Notes: generated from the letters alone by a model not told the origin. Positions 36,477-47,245 are shown, counted from the stretch's first letter. The stretch is DNA of 64,000 nt from Saccharibacillus sacchari DSM 19268 (GCF_000585395.1 NZ_KK073875.1:2604017-2668016), one strand, 5' to 3'. Made by a program: numbers and translations.

Positions 36477-37199
36477 TTATTTGACTTCGATCGGCAGGAT
36501 GTGCATTTCGCCGTCTTCTTCAATCGGCAGAATCGTGATCGGCTGCTTCAGTTGGTTCATGTAATCGATCGCGTTGTACAGCATAACGGCTGCTTCGGCA
36601 CGCGTGATTTCTTCTTGCGGGTGGAACTTTTTGTCGGCATCCAGTTGTACGATTTCCAGCGCGATCGCCAGTTGAGTGGAGCCGAGCGACATAATGTCGA
36701 ACTGGTCTTCGTCCGCGATTTCCGGTACGAGGATGTTGATCATCGGCAGGTTGCCTGCTGTTTTGAGCGTGTCCATCAGGTAGTCGACATAGGCTTCGCG
36801 TGTGATTTTTGCTGTTGGATCGACATCTGTCGGGATGCTTGCGCCGCTTTGTGCCGCATCAAGGAAAGCTGCCGCGTACCAAGCATCGTTCTTCACGGCG
36901 GGGAACAGGTCATGAGCCGTCTGCGATGCGTCCACGTCCGGCAGTTCAAGCGATGCCAGGCCGAGACCGTTCGAGATGAACTGAACCGCTTGAGCTTGCG
37001 TCACCAACGAATTCGGAGCGAACGAGCTTGCGCTCACGCCCTTGATAATGCCTTGTTCTTGCAGCGATTGGATTTTTTCTTGTCCGGCTACATTCTTCAG
37101 ATCCTTAAACGTCGTAGGTGCGGCAGCAAAGATCGAACCGCCGAGCGAAGCAGTCAGGATCGAGACGGACATCAGGGAAGCGGCGAATTTCTTTTTCAT
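36477..37199 (-). CDS. Secreted S-layer-homology domain protein
   Basis: 240 residues with a signal peptide (about 1-26, ending SIFAAA). Three weakly conserved SLH repeats follow: TFKDLKNV with IKGVSASSFAPNSLVTQAQAV, a middle repeat with ITREAYVDYLMDTL, and a third with FHPQEEITRAEAAVMLYNAI. It would attach to secondary cell-wall polymer. It has no catalytic module, so a structural or accessory envelope role is likely. The C-terminus repeats the string ILPIE twice. The gene stands alone. Confidence 0.85.
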   Translation of the reverse strand: MKKKFAASLMSVSILTASLGGSIFAAAPTTFKDLKNVAGQEKIQSLQEQGIIKGVSASSFAPNSLVTQAQAVQFISNGLGLASLELPDVDASQTAHDLFPAVKNDAWYAAAFLDAAQSGASIPTDVDPTAKITREAYVDYLMDTLKTAGNLPMINILVPEIADEDQFDIMSLGSTQLAIALEIVQLDADKKFHPQEEITRAEAAVMLYNAIDYMNQLKQPITILPIEEDGEMHILPIEVK

Positions 37200-37443
37200 G
37201 GATAAAACCTCCTATGGGATCAGTAGATTAACATCGTTATGTTCTCGTTCTTGCCTACCCAGACGAACCGTTTTCGGCAAAGGTTGCGAAGATCTGAGAT
37301 TTACCTAAAAATTAATTAAAGGAATGATTTTAGAGCATGATAGGCCTTTTGCGCGCAGAGTGGTTATTCACTTCGCCTTCCTCTAATATGAACATAGAAG
37401 CGTGTCTACATTCCGATTTCCATATCAAAAGGAGGATTTCCCC

Positions 37444-38112
37444 ATGACCTCGAATCTCCCAACCGATCAACCGGAACTTGCACCCGACAAGCAAGCCAAA
37501 GTTGACGCTTACCGCATTCTCAACCGCTATGCCGTCAAAGGACAGACGGTGTTCGCGGGGTCTTCGTTGATGGAATTTTTCCCGATTCACGAGCTTCAAC
37601 AGACATCCGGCAAGCCGTTTACCGTATACAATCGCGGCGTCGCCGGATTCGTGACACGGGAGCTGCTGGCTTCGCTCGATGCCTGTATTTTGGAACTTGC
37701 GCCGTCGCGTTTGTTTATCAATATCGGAACGAACGATCTTGGCGAACCGGATTATACGATTGACGGTCTGATCGAGCGTTATGAGGAGATTCTTCGACGG
37801 GTACAGGAGCATTTGCCCGATTGTCGTATTGTGTTGCTGAAATACTACCCGGTCAATGCGGAAGCGAAGTTTCCCGGCGTTGATCCTGCGGGCGCTGCCG
37901 AGTTTTTCTCGCTCCGAAACAACGGAACGCTCGCCCAAGCCAACGAAGCGGTTCAGCAACTCGCCGAACGGCTTGGGCTGGAATATATCGACGCGAACCA
38001 AGGGCTGACGGATGAACATGGAAACTTGAACGAAGCCTATACGATGGACGGCATCCACATGTTCGCGAACGGATATAAGATCGTCTGGGATAACTTGCAG
38101 CGTTACGTGTGA
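37444..38112 (+). CDS. SGNH/GDSL-family hydrolase
   Basis: 222 residues from the ATG at 37444 (AAAGGAGG 7 bases upstream). SGNH blocks are visible: VFAGSSLMEFFP (nucleophile Ser), VYNRGVAGF (oxyanion Gly), NIGTNDLGEP (oxyanion Asn) and the C-terminal TMDGIHMFANGY with catalytic Asp and His. No signal peptide, so it is likely cytoplasmic. Such enzymes deacylate sugars or phospholipid-like esters. No operon partner is present. Confidence 0.9.
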   Translation: MTSNLPTDQPELAPDKQAKVDAYRILNRYAVKGQTVFAGSSLMEFFPIHELQQTSGKPFTVYNRGVAGFVTRELLASLDACILELAPSRLFINIGTNDLGEPDYTIDGLIERYEEILRRVQEHLPDCRIVLLKYYPVNAEAKFPGVDPAGAAEFFSLRNNGTLAQANEAVQQLAERLGLEYIDANQGLTDEHGNLNEAYTMDGIHMFANGYKIVWDNLQRYV

Positions 38113-38139
38113 AAAAGCGAATAAATCACACGTTGATCA

Positions 38140-38175
38140 AGCACGAACTCTTTGAAAAGGGTTCGTGCTTTTTTT
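38140..38175 (+). terminator. Terminator after the SGNH hydrolase gene
   Basis: AGCACGAAC and GTTCGTGCT form the outer stem, with CTTT/AAAG inside, followed by seven T. Confidence 0.9.
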
Positions 38176-38196
38176 ATGCCCAAACGCGAGAATGAA

Positions 38197-38210
38197 CTGA
38201 CTGTGGTAAG
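38197..38210. promoter_or_regulatory. Upstream TetR operator copy (imperfect)
   Basis: CTGACTGTGGTAAG resembles the palindrome at 38259-38272 at 11 of 14 positions and lies 62 bases upstream of it, suggesting a second binding site. Confidence 0.45.
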
Positions 38211-38250
38211 TTTATTTTCGTTTTAAAAACATTTTTGACATAAAATAATC

Positions 38251-38279
38251 TTTACAAACTGACTACGGTCAGATAAAAT
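38251..38279 (+). promoter_or_regulatory. Promoter of the MFS-TetR operon with operator in the spacer
   Basis: TTTACA (38251-38256) and TAAAAT (38274-38279) are 17 bases apart. The spacer holds the palindrome CTGACTACGGTCAG (38259-38272), a typical TetR-family position for blocking RNA polymerase. Confidence 0.7.
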
Positions 38280-38317
38280 TCGTCTCATATCAAATTTAAG
38301 TATCAACGGAGGTAGAG

Positions 38318-39505
38318 ATGAGTACGAAAGTGTTGACGGCCCCGGCGGCCCGGCTGTGGAGCCGATCTTTTATTTTCATTATGGTCGCGAACGCGCTGCT
38401 CTTCATGGTGTTCGAGATGATGCTGCCGACGCTGCCGCTGTTCGTGTCGAAGCTGGGCGGAGGCGCGTCGCAAGTCGGACTGGTGACCGGAATTTTCATG
38501 TTTTCCGCGATTCTGATCCGTCCGTTCACGGCCAAGCTTGCTGCGAAGTTCGATAAGAAATACCTGCTGCTGACCGGACTTGCGATCTGCGCGTTGATGA
38601 CGGGGGCTTATTACCTCTCGACGAGCATCGGGATGATTCTGGTATTCCGCGTGCTGCACGGTCTGGGTTTCGGCTTGGCGACCACGTATTTCGCGACGCT
38701 GGCAACGGCGAGCATTCCGAAAGAACGCCGCGGCGAGGGATTAGGCTACTTCGGCGTAGGCGAGACGGTCGCGGTGTCGGTCGGCCCGCTGATCGGTACT
38801 GCCATTCTGATGCGTTACGACTTCGGTAATCTATTTTTCGGCGGCGCGTTCATTTTGCTGCTCGCCGTGCTGATGACCGCATTCATTTCGCGCAAACCGC
38901 AGGCCGATGCCGAGTCGGAAGCCGTGCATGGAGAGGCCAAGGTCAAACTGATCGAGCGCAAAGTGTTGTTCCCTTCGCTGCTCATTTTGCTGGTCGGTAT
39001 TGCGGCGGGTTCGATCATGTCGTTTATTGCGTTGTACGCCGCGGAAAAAGGATTCGGAGCAGTAGCCTGGTTCTTCTTCATCGTGGCGGCGGCAAGCTTC
39101 GCGGTTCGTCTGGTCTCGGGTAAAATGTTCGATCGCTTCGGTCCGGGTTCGGTGCTCGTTCCATCGGCGTTCTTCATGATCGCGGGTATCGGATTGCTTA
39201 CGCTGGCCGGAAACGAGGCGATGTTCCTGCTATCCGCCGTGCTGTACGGACTCGGCTTCGGCGCGGTATTCCCGGCGATCCAGACATGGTGCGTCAATCT
39301 GGTCGGCGAACATGAGCATGAGAACGCGATGGCTTCGTTTTTCAACTTCTTCGATCTCGGGATCGGCGGCGGCGCGATGATTCTCGGCCTGATCGCTTCG
39401 GCATTTTCCTACGAATTGGTGTATGATGTGGCTATCGCGGTCATGGTCGTTTATCTGCTGTTGTATGCGGGATATGCGATTCGCAACCGGAAAAAGAGGG
39501 TCTGA
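38318..39505 (+). CDS. MFS transporter, TetR-regulated
   Basis: 395 residues, about 12 membrane helices, starting after CGGAGG. The inter-helix loop AKLAAKFDKKYLLLTG, the helix-5 pattern ESxxx-like LGYFGVGETVAVSVGPLIG and the C-terminal repeats place it among YfkF/YwoG-type drug or sugar exporters. The immediately downstream TetR gene (23 bases away) and the palindrome in the promoter suggest that the exporter is induced by its own substrate. The substrate is unknown. Confidence 0.9.
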   Translation: MSTKVLTAPAARLWSRSFIFIMVANALLFMVFEMMLPTLPLFVSKLGGGASQVGLVTGIFMFSAILIRPFTAKLAAKFDKKYLLLTGLAICALMTGAYYLSTSIGMILVFRVLHGLGFGLATTYFATLATASIPKERRGEGLGYFGVGETVAVSVGPLIGTAILMRYDFGNLFFGGAFILLLAVLMTAFISRKPQADAESEAVHGEAKVKLIERKVLFPSLLILLVGIAAGSIMSFIALYAAEKGFGAVAWFFFIVAAASFAVRLVSGKMFDRFGPGSVLVPSAFFMIAGIGLLTLAGNEAMFLLSAVLYGLGFGAVFPAIQTWCVNLVGEHEHENAMASFFNFFDLGIGGGAMILGLIASAFSYELVYDVAIAVMVVYLLLYAGYAIRNRKKRV

Positions 39506-39528
39506 TCCGGCCCGTCGGAGGGTTGTCA

Positions 39529-40107
39529 TTGAGCAGGGAAAAAATCAAAGAAGCGGCAATCGCGCAGTTCAACCTTCACGGTTACGAGGGCACGAAGATG
39601 TCGCAGATCGCCGAAGAAGCGGGCATTCGCAAGCAATCGATGGCGTACCATTTTGCAAGTAAAAAGGAACTGTTGACGGAGCTGTACGGGGAAGTCGTGG
39701 AAGAAGAGATCGCGTTCGTGCGCGGCTTCTTCGGCGAGACGTCGAACAAGACTTGGGAAGAGCGGCTGCACGGCTATATGATCGAGCATAAGAACCGTTA
39801 CCTCACGCGCCCTGGCATGCACCTGATGTTCGTGTTTTCTTTTACCACGCCGCTTGAAGTTCGGGATTTCGTATTATTCGAATACCGTCGCTACCTGTCC
39901 GTGCTGAAAGCGGAGCTGACGGCATTGTTTGATCAGGCAGAAGTCGGCCATCTGACTCCGGAAGAGTGCATGGTGGCCTGCATGACGATGATGGACGGGC
40001 TGGATATTCAGTTGGTCTATGAGACGCGCCAAGCTTACGATCAGACGTTGGCGATCGCGTGGAAAGTCTTTTTGACCGGGATCGGACATGCGCCGGGAAA
40101 ACCTTGA
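39529..40107 (+). CDS. TetR/AcrR-family repressor of the MFS operon
   Basis: 192 residues starting with TTG at 39529, six bases after GGAGGG; a TTG at 39523 overlaps that site. The helix-turn-helix covers about 5-55 (AAIAQFNLHGYEGTKMSQIA, IRKQSMAYHFASKKELL). The rest is the ligand-binding helical domain. It is co-transcribed with the MFS gene and probably binds the palindromes at 38197 and 38259. A terminator follows at 40128. Confidence 0.92.
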   Translation: MSREKIKEAAIAQFNLHGYEGTKMSQIAEEAGIRKQSMAYHFASKKELLTELYGEVVEEEIAFVRGFFGETSNKTWEERLHGYMIEHKNRYLTRPGMHLMFVFSFTTPLEVRDFVLFEYRRYLSVLKAELTALFDQAEVGHLTPEECMVACMTMMDGLDIQLVYETRQAYDQTLAIAWKVFLTGIGHAPGKP

Positions 40108-40127
40108 AATCTTGACGTCATCCGCGG

Positions 40128-40163
40128 AAACGGCGACCTTCGAATCGAAGGCTGCCGTTTTTT
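40128..40163 (+). terminator. Terminator of the MFS-TetR operon
   Basis: AAACGG / CCGTTT outer stem with inner CCTTCG / CGAAGG, then TTTTTT. Confidence 0.8.
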
Positions 40164-40243
40164 CGTATTCGGAAGGATGTTTCAATTGTACGGCATCGGT
40201 CTTTCTATATACAGGTAAGAGTACGCGAAAAGGAGGAATTCCC

Positions 40244-41326
40244 ATGTTCGTCATTGTCGCGATCACACTGCTGCTGCTCGCCGCGCTGTGCGCGAAATTC
40301 GTTCGCATGCCCGCCGTGCCGACCGCCGACGGAGCCGCCGTCATGGCGTTCGCGATCTTCACGCAGGGCGCGTTGGTTCATTTTGCGGGAAAAGGATCGG
40401 CTTGGACGATCGGCTTCGCCGTCTTCACGCTGCTGCTCTGGCTGTTCCTGCTGACGTGTTATCTGCGTTCGGTGCTGGACGGCAGCTTCAAAAGCCGCCA
40501 TTGGGACGATCCCGTCGGGCGCTTCGCGATCGGGACATGGGTAGCCGGTACGGGAGCGGCGTTGACGGCGGCCCATCTGAATATTCCGCAGCTGCATCCG
40601 GTGCTGGTGGCGCTCGGCATCTTGAACGTCGGGCTGTTGATCTTCTACCTGTTCGGGGCGTCGCTGGCGGCGGGGGAAATCGCGGGCCTGCGGTTGACGG
40701 GGAAATTGCACGGCGTGATTTTGCTGACGACCGTCGCGCTGCAATCCGTCTGCCTGATGCTGCACGAGCTGTTCGGGGCGAAGGAATACATGGTCTACCG
40801 CGTGCTGATCCTGCTGGGTATCCTATTCTATCTCGCGGGCGCGGCGCTGCTGTTCCTGCGTTATCGCCGCCGCGATTGGAATCTGGCGGACGATTGGCCG
40901 GAAAGCAACTGTATTCTGTACGGCGCCGTCGCCATCACGGGAGCGGCCGCGCTTAAGTCGTCGGTGTTCCCGGCAGGCGTGTTGATCGGCATCTGGATGT
41001 TCGCGCTGCTGGTTCTGCTGCTCGTCGAAGGGACGGAAATCGTGCGAGCCTTCCTGCGCGCGCTTCGGTACGGCTTGCGCAAAGGACTCGGCGCGTATGC
41101 TCCGGCGCAGTGGTCGAGACTGTTCACGCTGGGGATGTTCTACTTCTTCGGCCGGGAGGCCGCGAAGGTGTTCGACGACCATGCACCCGAATGGATGAAT
41201 GTCCTTCATAAATGGACGTTGTATACTGGCGCGTGGATGATCGTTTTTCTTTTTGTCGCTCAGTTGTTGGTTTGGATAGCTCATTTGTTTTATCATTCGT
41301 CCACTGGTAGAAAACATTCTTCTTAA
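40244..41326 (+). CDS. Polytopic membrane protein of unknown function
   Basis: 360 residues from the ATG at 40244 (AAAGGAGG 7 bases upstream). About nine or ten hydrophobic segments are evenly spread, beginning with FVIVAITLLLLAALCAKFV. Charged loops carry SRHWDDPVGRFAIGTWVAG and FFGREAAKVFDDHAPEWMN. The pattern recalls tellurite-resistance/dicarboxylate (TDT) channel proteins with their paired helices, but key residues cannot be confirmed by eye. It stands alone between a TetR terminator and the aldolase gene. Confidence 0.7.
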   Translation: MFVIVAITLLLLAALCAKFVRMPAVPTADGAAVMAFAIFTQGALVHFAGKGSAWTIGFAVFTLLLWLFLLTCYLRSVLDGSFKSRHWDDPVGRFAIGTWVAGTGAALTAAHLNIPQLHPVLVALGILNVGLLIFYLFGASLAAGEIAGLRLTGKLHGVILLTTVALQSVCLMLHELFGAKEYMVYRVLILLGILFYLAGAALLFLRYRRRDWNLADDWPESNCILYGAVAITGAAALKSSVFPAGVLIGIWMFALLVLLLVEGTEIVRAFLRALRYGLRKGLGAYAPAQWSRLFTLGMFYFFGREAAKVFDDHAPEWMNVLHKWTLYTGAWMIVFLFVAQLLVWIAHLFYHSSTGRKHSS

Positions 41327-41417
41327 AAATTTTCGTATAAATATACAAAATCCGCTGCAGACGGAGTATGATAGGAGCAACGGATTTTGACTTATACAGA
41401 AAATGGAGAGATCAACC

Positions 41418-42488
41418 ATGACCCGATTCGAATGTGATTATACCCAAGGCGCGCACCCGCGCATTTTGCAACGTTTGCTGGAAACGAATATGGAACAGAC
41501 CAGCGGCTACGGCACGGACGAGCACTGCGAGCGCGCACGCGATCTGATCCGTCAGGCTTGCGCGGCAGAACGCGCAGACGTACATTTCCTCGTTGGCGGC
41601 ACGCAGACGAATACGACCGTGATCGCCGCGCTGCTTCGTCCGCATCAAGGCGTGCTCTCGGCCGACACCGGACATATCGCGGGACACGAGACCGGCGCGA
41701 TCGAATCGACGGGACATAAAGTGCTGACGCTCCCGCATCAAAACGGCAAGATCACGGCGCAGCAGGTGCGGGAAGCTTATGAAAATCATCTAAGCGACGG
41801 AGCGAAAGAACATCTGGTGCAGCCCGGCATGGTCTACATCTCGCAATCGACGGAAAACGGAACGATCTACAATCTGGCGGAACTCGAAGCGCTCAGCGCC
41901 GTTTGCCGAGAGTACGCTCTGCCCCTGTTCGTCGACGGCGCGCGTCTCGGTTACGCGCTGGCCGCTGAAGGCAGTGACGTTACCCTGGCCGACTTGGCGC
42001 GCCTGACCGACGTCTTCTACATCGGCGGCACCAAGCTCGGTGCGCTGATGGGCGAAGCCGTTGTAATCATGAACGAAGAGCTCAAGCGCGATTTCCGTTA
42101 TCTGATCAAGCAGCGCGGCGGTCTGTTGGCAAAAGGACGCCTGCTCGGCATCCAATTCGAGACGCTGTTCGAGGACGGCCTGTACTTCGAGATTTCGCGT
42201 CACGCGGTGAGCCTGGCGATGAAACTGCGCAGCGGCATTCAAGAGCTGGGCTACGGCTTCCTGCACAACTCGCCGACCAACCAACAGTTCCCGATCCTGC
42301 CGAACGAACTGCTGGAAGAGCTGAAAACCAAGCATACGTTCACGACGTGGGAAAAGGCGGACGAGCAGCATACGGCGGTTCGTTTCTGCACAAGCTGGGG
42401 AACGACGGACGAAGAGATCGACGAGCTGGTCCGCGATCTGCGCGGCGTACAGCAAAAAGTACAAATACCGGCGGATGTTTTGTGTTAA
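41418..42488 (+). CDS. Low-specificity L-threonine aldolase-like PLP enzyme
   Basis: 356 residues from the ATG at 41418 with GGAG 8 bases upstream. It belongs to the beta-eliminating lyase / threonine aldolase fold: SGYGTDEHCERARDLI, FLVGGTQTNTTVIAALL, DTGHIAGHETGAIE, FVDGARLGYALA and the PLP lysine in YIGGTKLGALMGEAVVI. It would split threonine or allo-threonine to glycine and acetaldehyde. It is monocistronic. An inverted repeat AAAATCCG/CGGATTTT lies in its leader (about 41348-41387). Confidence 0.9.
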   Translation: MTRFECDYTQGAHPRILQRLLETNMEQTSGYGTDEHCERARDLIRQACAAERADVHFLVGGTQTNTTVIAALLRPHQGVLSADTGHIAGHETGAIESTGHKVLTLPHQNGKITAQQVREAYENHLSDGAKEHLVQPGMVYISQSTENGTIYNLAELEALSAVCREYALPLFVDGARLGYALAAEGSDVTLADLARLTDVFYIGGTKLGALMGEAVVIMNEELKRDFRYLIKQRGGLLAKGRLLGIQFETLFEDGLYFEISRHAVSLAMKLRSGIQELGYGFLHNSPTNQQFPILPNELLEELKTKHTFTTWEKADEQHTAVRFCTSWGTTDEEIDELVRDLRGVQQKVQIPADVLC

Positions 42489-42519
42489 TACGAAGACCGT
42501 TGCGAGTGTTTGCGAAAAC

Positions 42520-42706
42520 GAATAACTGCATATCTCCACTTATTTTCTTAAAAAATCGGCATTTTGAGAAATAACTGCATATCTCCATTTAATTTTGTCT
42601 TTTTGGGTTCGATCGTGTACGTTTGGCTCGAATAACTGGATTTATGCACTTATTTTCGTGAATGATCCGATTTGGCGAGAATTAAATGGATTATTGTAGT
42701 TATTTC
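42520..42706. repeat. Cluster of degenerate AATAACTGCAT-type repeats, last unit inverted
   Basis: Units begin AATAACTGCATATCTCCACT (42521), AATAACTGCATATCTCCATT (42569) and AATAACTGGATTTATGCACT (42631), each followed by TTATTTT-like tracts. A fourth, read as reverse complement, is AAATAACTACAATAATCCAT (ending near 42706). Spacing is irregular (about 48 and 62 bases). There is no coding potential. The stretch lies between convergent genes. Confidence 0.7.
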
Positions 42707-42738
42707 AATATAGTTAGCCTGTAGACGCGGTCGAATTC

Positions 42739-42786
42739 AAAGAAGCTGCCTCCAAATCCCAATCCGGGTCGGAGGCAGCTTCTTTT
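42739..42786. terminator. Bidirectional terminator between the aldolase and GH1 genes
   Basis: AAAGAAGCTGCCTCC (42739-42753) pairs with GGAGGCAGCTTCTTT (42771-42785). Confidence 0.9.
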
Positions 42787-42827
42787 GTTTTACGTATTAA
42801 AGATGTTTTCCCGCTCGCAGCTTCGGT

Positions 42828-44306
<1,479 letters not shown>

Positions 44307-46280
44307 TTATTTAACGACCGTCAGCAGCTTGGTGCTCAGCGTGCTTGAGGTCAAGTTTTCGATAACGACGTCTTTATAGTCGAAAGCATTGGTAACCAAG
44401 ACCGGAGTAATCGTCGGCATGCCGGCTTTTTGGATGGCTTCCCGGTCGAACTCCAGCAGGAGATCGCCTTTTTTGAAAGATTGGCCTTCTTCGGCATGCA
44501 GCGTGAACGGTTGGCCTTTGAGCTTCACGGTGTCCATCCCGACATGCACGAACAGCTCGACGCCGCCGTCGGAGCGCAGCCCGATCGCGTGTCGGCTCGG
44601 CGTCGTCGTAGCGACGATACCGTCGAACGGCGCATACAATTTGCCTTCTTCCGGTTCAATTGCGATACCGGGGCCCATCGCTCCCGTGCTGAACGCTTCG
44701 TCCGGCACTTCGGACAGCGGAAGCACGCGGCCTTTCAGTGGAGACAGCACCGCTTCATCTTCGAGCGGCAGCGTTCCTTGAGTTGCTGATATGTCAGGCG
44801 AACCCTGCATATCCACGATTTGCGGAGCCGTAGCTGCGGTTACCCCGCCGCGTGCGGCTGCTTGTCCCGTCTCGGCGTCTCCGCCCGCGAACGCAGCCGC
44901 TTTTTCTGTCGCGTCTTCGCCGTAGCCGAAGAACATAATCATGAGAACCGGAAGCACCAGCGAGATGGCACAGCCGATCAGGATACCCCAGACCGACGTC
45001 GGATAAGCTTCGTTAATGCCGTTGACGATGGTCAATGGACCCGGCAGTCCGGCATACGCGAAGTAATACGGAGTGAAAAAGCTGGCGACGATCGAGCCGA
45101 TCGCACCGGATAGACAGCCGTAGATCATCGGTTTCTTGAACTTGAGCGTGATCCCGTAGATCGCAGGCTCGGTAATGCCGAAGATGCCGGTAATGCCAGC
45201 GGATACGCCGACTTTACGCGTCTCCTGCGAACGGGTCTTGATAATAACGCCGAGCACGGCACCGATCTGAGCCACGATAGCGATCGTTTGATACGCCTGG
45301 AACGAATCGCGTCCGTACTGCTCGAAGTTGGCGAGTACCATCGGCGTGACGCCCCAATGAACGCCGAAGATGACGATGACCTGCCAGAAGCCGCCGACGA
45401 TCGCTCCGGCAAGCGCAGGCACGTTTTCAGCCAGGAAGTTGTAGCCGTTCGCGATTCCGTTGGCGCCCCATGTGGACAACGGACCGATCAGTGCGATGGT
45501 CAGCGGCACCATGATGACGAGGCACAGGAACGGCACGAACAGCGGACGGATGACTTCGTGCATGATTTTGTTCAGGAACTTTTCCAAGTAAGACAAGATC
45601 CAGACCAGGAACAGCGGCGGCAGCACGGACGAGGTGTAAGTCGTCTCGGTCAGCGCGATCCCGATAAAGCGGAAATTCTCGCCGTCCGCGATGCGCGTCG
45701 CGATGCCCGCCCAATCCGGACTGACGAGCGCGGCGCAGCTGGCGACGGCGATGAAGGTATTGGTCTTGAAGTGCTTCGACGCCGTGATGGCGATAAAGAT
45801 CGGCAGGAACGTGAACGGCGCCCAAGAGATGAAGCTGAATACTTCGTAGGTGCCGGTCTGTCCGAATGCCGGATAGATCAGGTTGGCGACGATCAGCAGG
45901 CCTTGCAGGATACCTGCGGCCGCCAGTATGTATACGAATGGAGCGAACACGGCCGACATGGTCGCAATGATGCGGTTCAGGATCGTGCCTTTCGGCGCGT
46001 CGTCTTCCGTATTCGCATCGAGGTTCGCAAGCCCCGCGAACGCCTCGTACACTTCGCCGACATGCTGGCCGATGACGACCTGGAATTGTCCGCCGTTTTC
46101 CACGACCGTAATGACGCCGGGCATGGCTGTTACTTTCTGTTTCGCTTCGGCCCCTGATTCCTTGAGCACCAATCGGAGCCTTGTCGCACATCGTGTAGCG
46201 CTTACAATATTGTCGCTCCCGCCGACGGCGTCCAGTATGTCTTTTGCCAATTTCGGATAATCTCTTACGCTAGCTGCCAA
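44307..46280 (-). CDS. Beta-glucoside-specific PTS enzyme IIBCA (BglF/BglP-like)
   Basis: 657 residues with domain order B-C-A: IIB at 1-90 with phospho-Cys in SATRCATRLRL, IIC at about 105-460 with some ten membrane helices, and IIA at about 510-650 with phospho-His in ELFVHVGMDTVKL. It imports and phosphorylates beta-glucosides such as salicin, arbutin or cellobiose at the membrane, using HPr as donor. It is the first gene of the operon with the GH1 enzyme and is divergent from a GntR regulator, in contrast to the usual LicT/BglG antiterminator; no RAT site was seen in the leader. Confidence 0.94.
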   Translation of the reverse strand: MAASVRDYPKLAKDILDAVGGSDNIVSATRCATRLRLVLKESGAEAKQKVTAMPGVITVVENGGQFQVVIGQHVGEVYEAFAGLANLDANTEDDAPKGTILNRIIATMSAVFAPFVYILAAAGILQGLLIVANLIYPAFGQTGTYEVFSFISWAPFTFLPIFIAITASKHFKTNTFIAVASCAALVSPDWAGIATRIADGENFRFIGIALTETTYTSSVLPPLFLVWILSYLEKFLNKIMHEVIRPLFVPFLCLVIMVPLTIALIGPLSTWGANGIANGYNFLAENVPALAGAIVGGFWQVIVIFGVHWGVTPMVLANFEQYGRDSFQAYQTIAIVAQIGAVLGVIIKTRSQETRKVGVSAGITGIFGITEPAIYGITLKFKKPMIYGCLSGAIGSIVASFFTPYYFAYAGLPGPLTIVNGINEAYPTSVWGILIGCAISLVLPVLMIMFFGYGEDATEKAAAFAGGDAETGQAAARGGVTAATAPQIVDMQGSPDISATQGTLPLEDEAVLSPLKGRVLPLSEVPDEAFSTGAMGPGIAIEPEEGKLYAPFDGIVATTTPSRHAIGLRSDGGVELFVHVGMDTVKLKGQPFTLHAEEGQSFKKGDLLLEFDREAIQKAGMPTITPVLVTNAFDYKDVVIENLTSSTLSTKLLTVVK

Positions 46281-46327
46281 AGAAATCCCTCCCGTCGATC
46301 AGAAACGATCGATATACAGATTTTAAT

Positions 46328-46345
46328 AATTGTACCGGTATAATT
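46328..46345. promoter_or_regulatory. Operator of the beta-glucoside operon (GntR-type)
   Basis: AATTGTACC-GGTATAATT is an 18-bp palindrome with one mismatch, located between divergent PTS and GntR genes. It overlaps a leftward promoter (TTGGTT, 18 bases, TACAAT on the minus strand). A half-site TGTACCG recurs at 46410-46416 near the rightward promoter (TATAAT 46437-46442). Confidence 0.65.
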
Positions 46346-46487
46346 TAATAATAACCAAACAAAATAAAATTGAATAGACAATTAAATAAAAAGAGTCAAA
46401 TTATTTTTCTGTACCGTTTTCGGAAAAAGAGTGTGCTATAATTTCGGTAAAATCGGGGAGCGCCCCAACGAAAAGGACGATAAACCC

Positions 46488-47198
46488 ATGCTCAAATACC
46501 AGCAGATCGCGGACGAAATCGAACAGTACATCGAAGAACGGGAATTGCAGCAGGGACACAAGCTCCCGGTGCTTGAAGAATGGATCGCGCGTTTCGAGGC
46601 CAGCAAAAGTACGCTCACCAAAGCTTTGGAGCTGCTGGAACGCAAAGGCGTCATTTTCCAAGTTCGGGGCAGCGGGATTTTTGTCAGACGGCACAAGCGC
46701 AAGGGCTATATCAGTCTGACGTCCAACCAAGGTTTCAAAAAAGACCTGGAAGACTTCAAAGTCAGTTCGAAGGTGTTGGAGCTGGATATCCGCAAGCCGA
46801 CGGGGGAAGCGGCATCCAACCTCAATCTCACGACCGAAGACGACGTCTATTACGTGAAGCGCGTTCGTTACATCTTCGAGCAGACGCTGTGCTTGGAAGA
46901 GTCGTATTTCAGCAAATCGATCGTGACCTATCTGAACCGCGAGATCGCCGAAGATTCCGTGTTCCAGTACGTGAAGGAAGGATTGGGTCTCAAGGTCGGG
47001 TTCTCGGATCAATACATGCACGTCGACAAGCTGAACGCGGAAGAAGCCGGATATTTAGGGTTGAAAAAAAATGATCCCAAGTTCGTCATGGAGAGCATCT
47101 TCTATCTGACCAACGGGCAGCCGTTCGACTTCTCGAGAGTAACGTACAACTATATTCAGTCGCAGTTTTTTATTCAGGCGGGGGATCAGGGGTATTGA
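46488..47198 (+). CDS. GntR/HutC-family regulator of the beta-glucoside operon
   Basis: 236 residues from the ATG at 46488. The N-terminal winged helix (about 1-70) has YQQIADEIEQYIEERELQQG and GSGIFVRRH; the C-terminal UTRA domain (about 90-230) has YVKRVRYIFEQTLCLEESYF. Regulators of this group (for example TreR, BglR) bind sugar phosphates. Divergence from the PTS gene and the palindrome between them make it the likely repressor of the operon. Confidence 0.92.
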   Translation: MLKYQQIADEIEQYIEERELQQGHKLPVLEEWIARFEASKSTLTKALELLERKGVIFQVRGSGIFVRRHKRKGYISLTSNQGFKKDLEDFKVSSKVLELDIRKPTGEAASNLNLTTEDDVYYVKRVRYIFEQTLCLEESYFSKSIVTYLNREIAEDSVFQYVKEGLGLKVGFSDQYMHVDKLNAEEAGYLGLKKNDPKFVMESIFYLTNGQPFDFSRVTYNYIQSQFFIQAGDQGY

Positions 47199-47211
47199 AT
47201 AAGCAAGAATC

Positions 47212-47245
47212 AGAAGGCTGCCTTTGCAAAAGGGTAGTCTTTTTT
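47212..47245 (+). terminator. Terminator after the GntR gene
   Basis: AAGGCTGCCTTT and AAAGGGTAGTCTT pair with some G-U pairs, then T residues. Confidence 0.65.
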
